Shown here piece after piece: positions 1 through 6,809 of a stretch of DNA of 7,717 bases (positions are counted from its first letter, which is position 1; every line of letters starts with the position of its first letter). Under the pieces are notes generated by a model. That model did no database searches. It saw only the letters and a list, made by a program, of their open reading frames with translations, and was not told where the DNA came from. The stretch is taken from the NCBI GenBank assembly GCA_015486655.1, contig WFRF01000242.1, positions 1 to 7,717 on the forward strand. The letters are read 5' to 3'. The translations under genes and the position numbers were made by a program. This DNA comes from Caldifarciminota bacterium (GTDB lineage: Bacteria > Hydrothermota > 32-111 > QNBC01).

Positions 1-1166
1 AGAGAAGCGTTATAAGGGAACTCTTGAAGTTAACATCAAATCCCGAGATTATTTCCTTTGCAGGAGGTTTACCAGCTCCGGATACATTCCCCCTTGAGGA
101 AATTGCAGACATCGCAAAGCAGGTAATTTTGGAACACGGAAAAACAGCACTACAATACGGCTCTACGGAGGGATTTGTTCCTTTAAAAGAAGAATTAATA
201 AAGTTTTTAAAAGAAGATAACATCAATGTAAACGAAAAACAGATAATCATTACATCGGCATCACAACAGGGATTGGATATTGTCGGAAAAATATTTATTG
301 ATCCGGGAGATACCGTTATCGTTGAAAGCCCCACATACGTCGGTGCCATCAGCGCATTTAACAGTTATAAAGCAAAAATGGTAGGCATCGAGATGGATGA
401 TGACGGTATGAAAATGGATTTGCTTGAGGAAAAATTGACGGAATTGGACAAGAACGGAATAAGGCCAAAATTCATATACGTTATTCCGGATTTCCAGAAC
501 CCCGGAGGCGTTACCCTCTCATTGGACAGAAGAAAACGACTCCTCGATATCGCCTCGAAATTTGATTTGATTATCATAGAAGACAGCCCTTACAGGGCAA
601 TAAGATACAGAGGTGAAACAATCCCTTCATTGCAGTCAATGGACAAGGAAGGAAGGGTAGTGTCTCTGTACACATTCTCGAAAATTCTCTTTCCGGGTAT
701 GAGACTCGGATGGGCTGTAGGACCCGAAGAGATAATAGATAAATTCGTAGTTGCCAAACAGGCTATGGATCTTTGTACTCCCCCGTTTAACCAGGCTATC
801 GTAACAGAATATCTGAAAAGGGACAAACTTAGAGCCAATATTGCATCAACCATTGAGGAGTATAAGGAAAAGAATAAACTCATGTTGGATAAATTGGACG
901 AATATATGCCAAAAGATCCGAATCTCAGATGGACAAAACCCGAAGGAGGTTTATTCTTGTGGCTTACATGTCCCGAATATGTTAATACAGAGGAGATGTT
1001 CTACGATGCCATTAAAGAGAATGTGGCTTATGTTGTAGGTTCGGCTTTTTACGGAGAGAATCCTAAATACAACTCCCTTCGTTTGAACTTCTCATATCCT
1101 ACCATTGAAGAGATAGATGAAGGGGTAAAAAGATTATCCAAGGTAATAAAAAGTAAGCTCAAATAG
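1..1166 (+). CDS. PLP-dependent aminotransferase, class I/II, LysN/MocR-related (5' end outside window)
   Basis: Fold-type I aminotransferase that moves amino groups between an amino acid and a 2-oxo acid using pyridoxal phosphate in the cytoplasm. The frame is open to the left edge: the codons from position 3 read RSVIRELL before the TTG at 24, and this matches the usual N-terminal region of the family, so the TTG at 24 is not the start and a short N-terminal piece is missing. Counting from the codon at 24, visible landmarks are FAGGLPAPDTFP (residues 12-23), the cofactor-contacting Asn in DFQNPGG (N159), the Asp that pairs with the pyridine nitrogen in EDSPYR (D187), the Schiff-base lysine in FSKILFPGMRLGW (K220, codon 681-683), and the substrate-carboxylate arginine in SLRLNFS (R353). 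The family includes 2-aminoadipate, aromatic and branched-chain aminotransferases; the substrate cannot be decided from sequence. It has no + strand neighbour here and ends at a hairpin terminator, convergent with the peptidase gene. Confidence 0.93.
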   Translation, partial: RSVIRELLKLTSNPEIISFAGGLPAPDTFPLEEIADIAKQVILEHGKTALQYGSTEGFVPLKEELIKFLKEDNINVNEKQIIITSASQQGLDIVGKIFIDPGDTVIVESPTYVGAISAFNSYKAKMVGIEMDDDGMKMDLLEEKLTELDKNGIRPKFIYVIPDFQNPGGVTLSLDRRKRLLDIASKFDLIIIEDSPYRAIRYRGETIPSLQSMDKEGRVVSLYTFSKILFPGMRLGWAVGPEEIIDKFVVAKQAMDLCTPPFNQAIVTEYLKRDKLRANIASTIEEYKEKNKLMLDKLDEYMPKDPNLRWTKPEGGLFLWLTCPEYVNTEEMFYDAIKENVAYVVGSAFYGENPKYNSLRLNFSYPTIEEIDEGVKRLSKVIKSKLK

Positions 1167-1185
1167 GGCTTACCTTTATCCCATT

Positions 1186-1221
1186 TAAAGATATAAGGGG
1201 TTTAATACCCCTTATATTTTT
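1186..1221 (+). terminator. Rho-independent terminator after the aminotransferase
   Basis: A perfect 10-bp inverted repeat, ATATAAGGGG at 1191-1200 and CCCCTTATAT at 1208-1217, closes a 7-nt loop (TTTAATA). The stem can extend by about four further pairs (one G-U) into flanking A and T residues, and the right arm runs into TTTT at 1218-1221. It lies about 20 nt after the aminotransferase stop, as expected for a + strand intrinsic terminator. Read on the - strand the stem is the same but is followed only by CTTTAAA, so termination of the convergent peptidase transcript would be weaker. The stop codon of that peptidase (1212-1214) falls inside the stem. Confidence 0.85.
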
Positions 1222-4200
1222 ATGATTTTTTTAGCACTTTTACCGTATTTTATAAAATAGAGCCCTGTGCCGAGCTTGTTTATATTGATTTTCAGCCTGT
1301 TTTCGGATATCTTCTTTACCTGTGGATAAACCTTTCTGCCGCTGATATCCATAATATTCAATTTATTTAAATCAAAATTATCGGGAACAATACATTCTAC
1401 AGCGCCGGAGGACACACTGTTTATAAGCCTAAATGTGTGCTCAATATTTTTTCTTGTTATAATTTTAATTCCGCTGATACCGTCATCCGGTAATATTTCT
1501 ATATTATCAATGTACCAGCCTTCATACCCCGTGTCATTGTAAGTTGATGCAACAAACTTCAATCTAAAACTATCTCCCGCAGCATACTTATTCAACTCGT
1601 TGCTCATGGTGATCCAATTATTAGAAATTCCCGAATATGAGTCTACAAGACTCCAATCGTTATCCTTGCCCACAAAAATCAAACCGAAATCCCATCCTGC
1701 CTGTAAGTCAAACCATGTTTTGTACTTGAGAATCATTTTTCCGGTAGATTTTATCCATGGGGATATCAAGGAATCGTTGGCATAGTAACCCAAACTGTCC
1801 TCTCCGACACCGAATCTGAAGCTGTAAGGAGTTGAATAGTACCTTTTTGAAGAAACATGTGCAATACCGGACATTTCCCATCCGTACGGGTTCAGAGAAT
1901 CGACCATTTCCGAAAAGATCTTCCATGAATATAGTAATGTCAATGTATCATCCCCCACGAGTATTTTATGTATTGAATTTAAGGGAACTGCATTAAGAGT
2001 GTCTACATTTAGAGAAACCTCCGTTGAATCTCCCGGATAAAGATTCGAAACCGAAATACTGACGGGAGTAACATTTATGTCCGAATCCAATGAATTTATA
2101 TACAGTATCCCTTCTTCTATATAACCAGTCCCTGTATTTTTAATTTCAAGAGGGAATGCAGAGGGAAATCCATCAATACTGATCTCACTTCTATCTATTT
2201 CGAGCTCTCCTTTGCAAATTTTAAACAGAATAGAGTCTGCCACATAGTTCCCGTTTAATTTTAAATAGAATGTCGAAATCGAGTCCGCATTATCATTTAT
2301 AGTAACAATATAGGATAATGTATCCGTTTCGCCGGAAATAATCGAATCGAGAAAATCCGACGTATCGCTAACAATTACAAATCCATCATAGCTGTTGCAA
2401 ATGAACAGCGGATTGTATATCGTGCTGTCCGTTCCGTTTGAGATTATCATATTCAAAGTATCCGTTTCGTCGGGATTAAATAAACTGTCGTTACCGTCTC
2501 TTACAAAAGCTTTAACATACTTTAGCTCATTTGAATTAACGATACTGTCCTCAAAGAGACGGTAATTATTCTTATATACAAAGTAATTGATAACGCCGTT
2601 AACATCGGGAATAGTAAATTCTTCCTCTCCCGAAATTCCGGTGATTCCTCTTTCAATCATAGAATCTCCCTTGAACAGAGAAATTACGGCACTACTAACG
2701 GGTGCTTTCCCGTCCGAGACCTCAAAATGCAACGAGATATTGCCGTTTTCGAGAGTACTGTAGTTTACATGCAGATTCTTTAGTGAATCCGTTCTCAGAT
2801 ATGTTGAAGGATCCCCCATCAGTACAAGGTTATATTCCATCCATCTGTACGTATTTTCCATCGAAGCGGAGGGAGCAAAAGTCTCCCTGTTTTTTGATAC
2901 AAGTTCACCGATAGTGTGCGATTTCTCGTCAAATAGGTTTTTAAAGAACAGCTTCTGCATTCTATCCGTTGAACTCTCTCCCGAATAATAACCGATATAC
3001 CAACCGTAACGGGCATCTCCTATATAGAATCCTCCTCCGTTCAAAGCCCTTAAAAAATGTTCCGCCATGCAATCCGTATCAAAGGATGCGCTTATACATG
3101 ATGTCGTATATACAAGTGTGGGACTATTCTGCAAATTTGACAGCGTGTCCGCATTATCATATCCGAAAAAATCCTGTCCTATGCTAAAACCGTATGAATT
3201 ACCGTGGTTTGAGTGAATTAAATAGTTGAACCCGCTGTTTAACGAATCCATAAATTCGTTAAGATAAACCTGATTACCATTCCCGTCATATAATCGCGAT
3301 TTTGCAAAATAATCGGGAAATTCCTCAAGTATAGAATCGAGCCCTACTGATGCATCCGTATATGAATCCAAAAATCCGGCATTGGCAAGAACGCTGCACT
3401 GAGGTTTCAAATAATCCCCTTTTTCGTAATAAAATATTTTGCCCAGAATCGTATCCAATTCAGAACTGTTTTCAAAACTGATTCGCCCTACATAGAAATC
3501 GGGAAGCATATCGACACTGTCCCCCACTTCGCCGTAAACAGTGTTGTTGTTTGCATTCCAGCTACCGTCAATATCACCGTAATAATAATCGGTAGGAATC
3601 GAATCATACCACCAACCGCCTCCGCTTTCCATTGCATAGGCATATCTTGTGGGGACAATATTCACATCACCACCGATAACAACATACTCGATACCTGAAT
3701 CTACGAGAGTTTTCAGGTAATTTCTAATTTTCTCCGCATTATCAACCCCGGAATAATTTTCGTATACATATTGTACCGATCTTATATTGGGAGTAAAACC
3801 TTCTATGCTTTTCATCTTTAAGTATCTGTCAAATTGCCCTACGAATGATGAATCCGTAATTACAACGATACCGGGAAACATCTCGTTTTTATTTGCCCTG
3901 CTTGGTGTGTTCGGAACGGACAAGCGGATATTATTATAGTAGGTCAGTTTTTTCTCTTTGGGAAAATACTTGAACGGAGAAATCAATAATTTGTTATATT
4001 TTACTCCCCTTTTATATCCGAAACCACAAAATTTCACAATTCTTTCGGGAATCGGTTTGTCGTTATTATAAATTGTTGAATCAATCCGGAATTTATGTGC
4101 ATCATTGTTGTCGGTAGGAAAAGCCCTTTGTGCCGGAGCAATACTAATATCACTAAATACAACGGAATCCACAGGTTCATAATCAATCTTAACGTTGTTA

Positions 4201-4409
4201 TCGCCTATAAAAATAAGTGTATCTTTATATGGAAACATCGGCTCCCCTTTACCGGAAAAGTAATGGAATCCTTTTAGTTGTATTTTAACAAATCCCCTGT
4301 TGGGGATAAATTTTAAATTCCCGAAATTCAAAGTAATCGTATTAGCGTAAACATTACCAAAACTTAGGAATAAAAATAGAATAATAAAATTTATTTTTAA
4401 TTTATACAA
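1212..4409 (-). CDS. Secreted gingipain-like peptidase (family C25) with type IX sorting tail
   Basis: Predicted exported cysteine protease of 1065 residues. Domains in order: signal peptide (about 1-22, hydrophobic run then NVYA); an N-terminal propeptide-like beta region (about 23-175); a C25 catalytic domain (about 178-540) with the likely catalytic histidine in SNHGN (H402, codon 3204-3206) and the likely nucleophile in TTSCISASFD (C438, codon 3096-3098); Ig-like/CARDB-like beta repeats (about 545-830); a jelly-roll MAM-like domain (about 830-975) ending in GWYIDNIEI; and a Por/type IX C-terminal sorting domain (about 985-1065) with LNIMDISGRKV and GTGLYFIKYGKS. In known systems such tails direct transfer across the outer membrane followed by cleavage or surface anchoring. 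The start is a TTG whose 8 nt overlap the exbB stop, with only a weak AAAGG 11 nt upstream, suggesting translational coupling. No in-frame ATG gives a better signal peptide. The C25 and tail calls are strong; the substrate is unknown. Confidence 0.9.
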   Translation of the reverse strand: MYKLKINFIILFLFLSFGNVYANTITLNFGNLKFIPNRGFVKIQLKGFHYFSGKGEPMFPYKDTLIFIGDNNVKIDYEPVDSVVFSDISIAPAQRAFPTDNNDAHKFRIDSTIYNNDKPIPERIVKFCGFGYKRGVKYNKLLISPFKYFPKEKKLTYYNNIRLSVPNTPSRANKNEMFPGIVVITDSSFVGQFDRYLKMKSIEGFTPNIRSVQYVYENYSGVDNAEKIRNYLKTLVDSGIEYVVIGGDVNIVPTRYAYAMESGGGWWYDSIPTDYYYGDIDGSWNANNNTVYGEVGDSVDMLPDFYVGRISFENSSELDTILGKIFYYEKGDYLKPQCSVLANAGFLDSYTDASVGLDSILEEFPDYFAKSRLYDGNGNQVYLNEFMDSLNSGFNYLIHSNHGNSYGFSIGQDFFGYDNADTLSNLQNSPTLVYTTSCISASFDTDCMAEHFLRALNGGGFYIGDARYGWYIGYYSGESSTDRMQKLFFKNLFDEKSHTIGELVSKNRETFAPSASMENTYRWMEYNLVLMGDPSTYLRTDSLKNLHVNYSTLENGNISLHFEVSDGKAPVSSAVISLFKGDSMIERGITGISGEEEFTIPDVNGVINYFVYKNNYRLFEDSIVNSNELKYVKAFVRDGNDSLFNPDETDTLNMIISNGTDSTIYNPLFICNSYDGFVIVSDTSDFLDSIISGETDTLSYIVTINDNADSISTFYLKLNGNYVADSILFKICKGELEIDRSEISIDGFPSAFPLEIKNTGTGYIEEGILYINSLDSDINVTPVSISVSNLYPGDSTEVSLNVDTLNAVPLNSIHKILVGDDTLTLLYSWKIFSEMVDSLNPYGWEMSGIAHVSSKRYYSTPYSFRFGVGEDSLGYYANDSLISPWIKSTGKMILKYKTWFDLQAGWDFGLIFVGKDNDWSLVDSYSGISNNWITMSNELNKYAAGDSFRLKFVASTYNDTGYEGWYIDNIEILPDDGISGIKIITRKNIEHTFRLINSVSSGAVECIVPDNFDLNKLNIMDISGRKVYPQVKKISENRLKININKLGTGLYFIKYGKSAKKIIKI

Positions 4410-5031
4410 TATTTACTTCGCCTTTTATATATGAGATATAATAAGTCGCAGAACTTTTTAAGTCACCGATTATATCGTTAACCCTGTCCTCAAAGGCACT
4501 ATAAGCAATTGCACAGATTATTGCAATAGTTACTCCTATAACGGTGCTTACAAGTGCTTCTGCAATACCCCCCATTATGAGTTTGCTTGTTCCGGCAACT
4601 TTTAGAGATGCCCCGTGAAAAACGGATACAATTCCTATGAGAGATCCCAGCAGTCCCAACAATGGCGATATATAACCCATTACCCCAATTGCTCTAACCC
4701 CTTTTATTAACCTGCGACGCTCTGTTTCTATAGAGTTATCCAGTATGTTTTTTACGCTTTCGGGAACGGAATCAAAATTAGAAACACCCGCCAGCATTAA
4801 CCTCGCCACGGGACTTCCTTCCTGTTCACAAACATATTTCGCCTGTTCCAAATTACCTTCGTTTAAAAGGTTTATTACCCTCTGAACAAATTTTTCATCC
4901 TTTCCGTGTGCCCTCGATAATGTCCACCAGCGTTCCATTATCATGGCAAATGCATATATAGTAACAAATAAAATAACATCAACAATCCAACTGCTCGTAA
5001 TTAAACTTAACAAATTAATACCTCCGATCAT
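4402..5031 (-). CDS. MotA/TolQ/ExbB-family proton channel subunit
   Basis: Inner-membrane protein of 209 residues, normal length for ExbB/TolQ. In known systems ExbB or TolQ pentamers surround an ExbD/TolR dimer and use the proton gradient to drive work at the outer membrane. Three membrane segments are visible: about 9-32, about 113-138 and about 154-179, with a charged cytoplasmic loop (about 35-110) between the first two. TM2 carries SPLLGLLGSLIGIVSVF and TM3 carries the signature GGIAEALVSTVIGVTIAI. The TM3 threonine of the pore is kept (T163), the TM2 threonine is replaced by serine (S130), and the usual proline in TM3 appears as isoleucine (I172). The ATG has AAAAGGAG upstream; an internal GGAGGT-TTG offers a second start. 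No ExbD/TolR or TonB gene lies beside it. It overlaps the C25 peptidase gene by 8 nt, so the two are probably co-expressed. Whether it works as ExbB, TolQ or a secretion motor part is open. Confidence 0.9.
   Translation of the reverse strand: MIGGINLLSLITSSWIVDVILFVTIYAFAMIMERWWTLSRAHGKDEKFVQRVINLLNEGNLEQAKYVCEQEGSPVARLMLAGVSNFDSVPESVKNILDNSIETERRRLIKGVRAIGVMGYISPLLGLLGSLIGIVSVFHGASLKVAGTSKLIMGGIAEALVSTVIGVTIAIICAIAYSAFEDRVNDIIGDLKSSATYYISYIKGEVNIV
5020..5025 (-). promoter_or_regulatory. Internal Shine-Dalgarno GGAGGT in exbB-like gene
   Basis: The codons for Gly3-Gly4 spell GGAGGT, a consensus ribosome binding site, followed after 6 nt by an in-frame TTG (5011-5013, Leu7). The protein could therefore start at either the ATG (5029-5031) or this TTG. 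The shorter form would lose only the six residues MIGGIN before TM1, so the fold would be unaffected. The ATG with its own AAAAGGAG is the default choice. Confidence 0.4.
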
Positions 5032-5036
5032 AATAA

Positions 5037-5044
5037 CTCCTTTT
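5037..5044 (-). promoter_or_regulatory. Shine-Dalgarno site for the exbB-like gene
   Basis: AAAAGGAG on the - strand ends 5 nt before the ATG at 5029-5031, a normal spacing. It supports the annotated ATG start. Confidence 0.7.
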
Positions 5045-5058
5045 CTTTATTATATTAG

Positions 5059-5085
5059 ATTATACCATATTTTATTATATTGCAA
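5059..5085 (-). promoter_or_regulatory. Promoter candidate for exbB-like gene and C25 peptidase
   Basis: In the 61-nt gap after the GH130 gene the - strand reads TTGCAA (5080-5085), a 15-nt spacer, then TGGTATAAT (5059-5067), that is a consensus -10 with the extended TGn element. The -35 is only moderate and the spacer is short, but an extended -10 tolerates this. Transcription would start near 5052, giving a leader of about 20 nt that contains the Shine-Dalgarno. The region is very AT-rich, so chance matches are a risk. If real, it would let exbB and the peptidase be expressed apart from the upstream genes. Confidence 0.5.
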
Positions 5086-5090
5086 TATAA
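5075..5090. repeat. 16-bp perfect palindrome in the GH130-exbB gap
   Basis: TTATATTGCAATATAA is perfectly self-complementary and has no loop. It begins 2 nt past the GH130 stop codon and covers the candidate -35 of the exbB promoter, the position expected for a dimeric regulator's operator. It is AT-rich, so it may be chance, and it lacks the loop and T-run of a terminator. Confidence 0.4.
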
Positions 5091-5092
5091 AA

Positions 5093-6001
5093 TCATCCTT
5101 TCAACAGATATTCCAACAATTCACTCATCTTAGTTTCGGCAAGACAAACGGAATAATCCGTAGCTCCGTAGTATAAAAGTAATTTGTCATTCTCTTTATC
5201 AAATACGGCACCTGTTGGAAATACAACGGCATCCGATATTCCTACCATCTCATATTGCTTTTCGGGTCCCAAAATCCATTCGTCACTTCTCTTCCTCACA
5301 ATCCTTGGATCTTCCAAATCAAGCAAAGCGGCGCCTACTCTGTAAAGAGCTCCGGATGCGGTTATTCTTGCGCCATGGTATATTATAAGCCACCCTTCCT
5401 CGGTTTTTATGGGAGGGGTCCCCAACCCAACATGGTGAGAATCCCACCAACCGGGACGCGTATGAATGAGAACTCTGCTGTCTCCCCAATACCGCAGGTC
5501 AGGTGAAAATGAAATCCATATATGTGCCTCCCCCCTGACAATAGGTCTGTGAATCAGAGCATATAATCCGTTAAAACGCTCCGGAAACAAAGACGCATCT
5601 TTATCTTCAGGAGGCAAAATTGCTCCGTGTCTTTTAAATCGGGAAAAATCCTCGGTGCTCATTAGCGAAACCACAGGACCGCCTTTTGAAAAAGAAACGT
5701 AAGAGATAAAGTATTTCTTTTCATCTTCCATATAAACCACTCTGGGATCTTCAATACCCCATCTTTCCTCGTCAAACTCGCTGTTGTACTCAAGCGCCTT
5801 GTTCCTGGTTATCTCCCAATTATCATAACCGTTCTCACTTTTAGCAATGCAAAAGTGTGAAAATCCTTTCAGATCTTCTACCCTGGGAAGCAAAATAACC
5901 TTGCCGTCAAATCTTACTGCTCCGGGATTAAAAACTCCACTTGCTTTATAAGGTAAATCCTTAGGTGATATGATCGGATTTTTTTCATATCTTTTAAACA
6001 A
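5093..6001 (-). CDS. GH130 glycosidase / mannoside phosphorylase-like protein
   Basis: Five-bladed beta-propeller enzyme of glycoside hydrolase family 130, whose members are beta-mannoside phosphorylases (release mannose 1-phosphate) or beta-1,2-mannosidases. At 302 residues it is a full-length, single-domain member. Visible family motifs: FNPGA (24-28), LLPRVED (37-43), GIEDPR (82-87) with the conserved Asp thought to be the catalytic acid (D85), KDASLFPERFNG (134-145), HRP (151-153), FSPDLRYWGD (165-174), GWWDSHHVGLGTPPI (184-198), YHG (208-210), LLDLEDPR (226-233) and YYGATD (277-282). R40, R152 and H209 could bind phosphate, which leans toward a phosphorylase, but subfamily cannot be settled by eye. 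There is no signal peptide, so it acts in the cytoplasm, probably on imported or storage manno-oligosaccharides. The TTG start is chosen because AAGGAGG lies just upstream. The gene follows the barrel gene by 13 nt; no other sugar-use gene is visible. Confidence 0.92.
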   Translation of the reverse strand: MFKRYEKNPIISPKDLPYKASGVFNPGAVRFDGKVILLPRVEDLKGFSHFCIAKSENGYDNWEITRNKALEYNSEFDEERWGIEDPRVVYMEDEKKYFISYVSFSKGGPVVSLMSTEDFSRFKRHGAILPPEDKDASLFPERFNGLYALIHRPIVRGEAHIWISFSPDLRYWGDSRVLIHTRPGWWDSHHVGLGTPPIKTEEGWLIIYHGARITASGALYRVGAALLDLEDPRIVRKRSDEWILGPEKQYEMVGISDAVVFPTGAVFDKENDKLLLYYGATDYSVCLAETKMSELLEYLLKG

Positions 6002-6006
6002 ACTCT

Positions 6007-6013
6007 CCTCCTT
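6007..6013 (-). promoter_or_regulatory. Shine-Dalgarno site that fixes the GH130 TTG start
   Basis: AAGGAGG on the - strand, followed by AGAGT and then TTG at 5999-6001. This near-consensus site at proper spacing supports initiation at TTG. It sits in the 13-nt gap after the stop of the upstream barrel gene, implying co-transcription with independent, efficient initiation. Confidence 0.75.
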
Positions 6014-6014
6014 C

Positions 6015-6809
6015 TTAAAACTTGACTATGCCGCCGAATCTACTTATTAAGGTAAATTCAATAAAATACCCGTTTAAGGCGAAGTCCTTAAAATCAATCC
6101 CGGCATATATTTTAAAATAATCAAAAGAAAATCCGGTCTTAACCGAACTTAAAAATCCCTTATTCTTATACTTTATATCTCCCCCGATAACAATACTCAG
6201 AGGTAATCTATATTGTGTTTCCAACTTTATGGTTAAATCGTTAAACGTACCGTACACAGGCGAATTCACCAGGCTTTGCACACTCAATCTGTCATTAAAC
6301 AATCCGTAATACCCCGCATAAACAAAAATGTTTTTACCAAACAACTCGTATGTCGGCGACAGGAATAAATAACTGTAATTACCATATTGATTACTTATAA
6401 AATACGCCAGGGCGGGAGACAAATAAAGTTTGCCAAACATACCTGAAGTTTTTACATTAAAGGCAAGGCCGATGCTCGAATTAAAAATTATATTTGAGTA
6501 ATTAACATTTACGCCGTAATTGTAGTTCGTATCAGGAACTGCATTTTTAAAAACAGGGATTGAAGGAAAATTATACACAAAGAGGTTTGCTCCGAATGTT
6601 CCGTTCCATTCGGAAGGGTATAAAAAGGTAAGGTCCATGTCTCCATTATTGCTGCCGTAATGATTATAATTGAGAACAAGACTTTTGTATTCGGCATTAT
6701 AAATGAAAAACGGGTTTTCACCAATACTCTCGCTTGAGGGGACAAATTCTCTTCCTATTTGCCCGTATAACAGAGTAGGTAATAAAAAAATAAAAAAAAT
6801 ATATTTCAT
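6015..6809 (-). CDS. Probable outer-membrane beta-barrel protein, family not recognised
   Basis: 264-residue protein with a clear signal peptide (about 1-16, KYIFFIFLLPTLLYG then Q). The mature part is built of short alternating polar/aromatic strands rich in Tyr, Phe, Asn and Gly with no long hydrophobic helix, for example SLVLNYNHYG, GTFGANLFVYNF, NYSYLFLSPTY, NIFVYAGYYG and YFIEFTLISRFGG. It ends in phenylalanine (VKF), as many barrels recognised by the BAM machinery do. These are sequence observations; an outer-membrane location is inference. The early pattern (NPFFIYNAEYKSLVLNYNHY, then D, then NGTFGANL) loosely recalls PorV/PorQ-type or UPF0164 barrels, some of which serve type IX secretion, but the match is weak. 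The start ATG overlaps the stop of the upstream gene as ATGA and has no clear Shine-Dalgarno, so translation is probably coupled. Confidence 0.75.
   Translation of the reverse strand: MKYIFFIFLLPTLLYGQIGREFVPSSESIGENPFFIYNAEYKSLVLNYNHYGSNNGDMDLTFLYPSEWNGTFGANLFVYNFPSIPVFKNAVPDTNYNYGVNVNYSNIIFNSSIGLAFNVKTSGMFGKLYLSPALAYFISNQYGNYSYLFLSPTYELFGKNIFVYAGYYGLFNDRLSVQSLVNSPVYGTFNDLTIKLETQYRLPLSIVIGGDIKYKNKGFLSSVKTGFSFDYFKIYAGIDFKDFALNGYFIEFTLISRFGGIVKF

Noticed and set aside
24..26. TTG at 24 as the aminotransferase start
   Set aside because: The frame continues upstream to the window edge with family-like residues (RSVIRELL), so the gene is cut by the window rather than starting here.
590..883. Open frame of 97 residues on the - strand inside the aminotransferase gene
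   Set aside because: It lies antisense to a clearly coding frame with intact catalytic motifs, has no ribosome site or domain, and looks like a shadow frame.
2702..3187. Several open frames of 65-72 residues on both strands within the peptidase gene
   Set aside because: They overlap the C25 catalytic region in other frames, have Arg/Cys/Pro-rich random-looking composition and no support for translation.
5075..5090. The palindrome after GH130 as a terminator
   Set aside because: It has no loop, is AT-only apart from one GC step, and is not followed by a T-run on the - strand.
4943..5176. A 77-residue + strand frame crossing the GH130-exbB gap
   Set aside because: It overlaps two well-supported - strand genes and a promoter, with no ribosome site or recognisable sequence.
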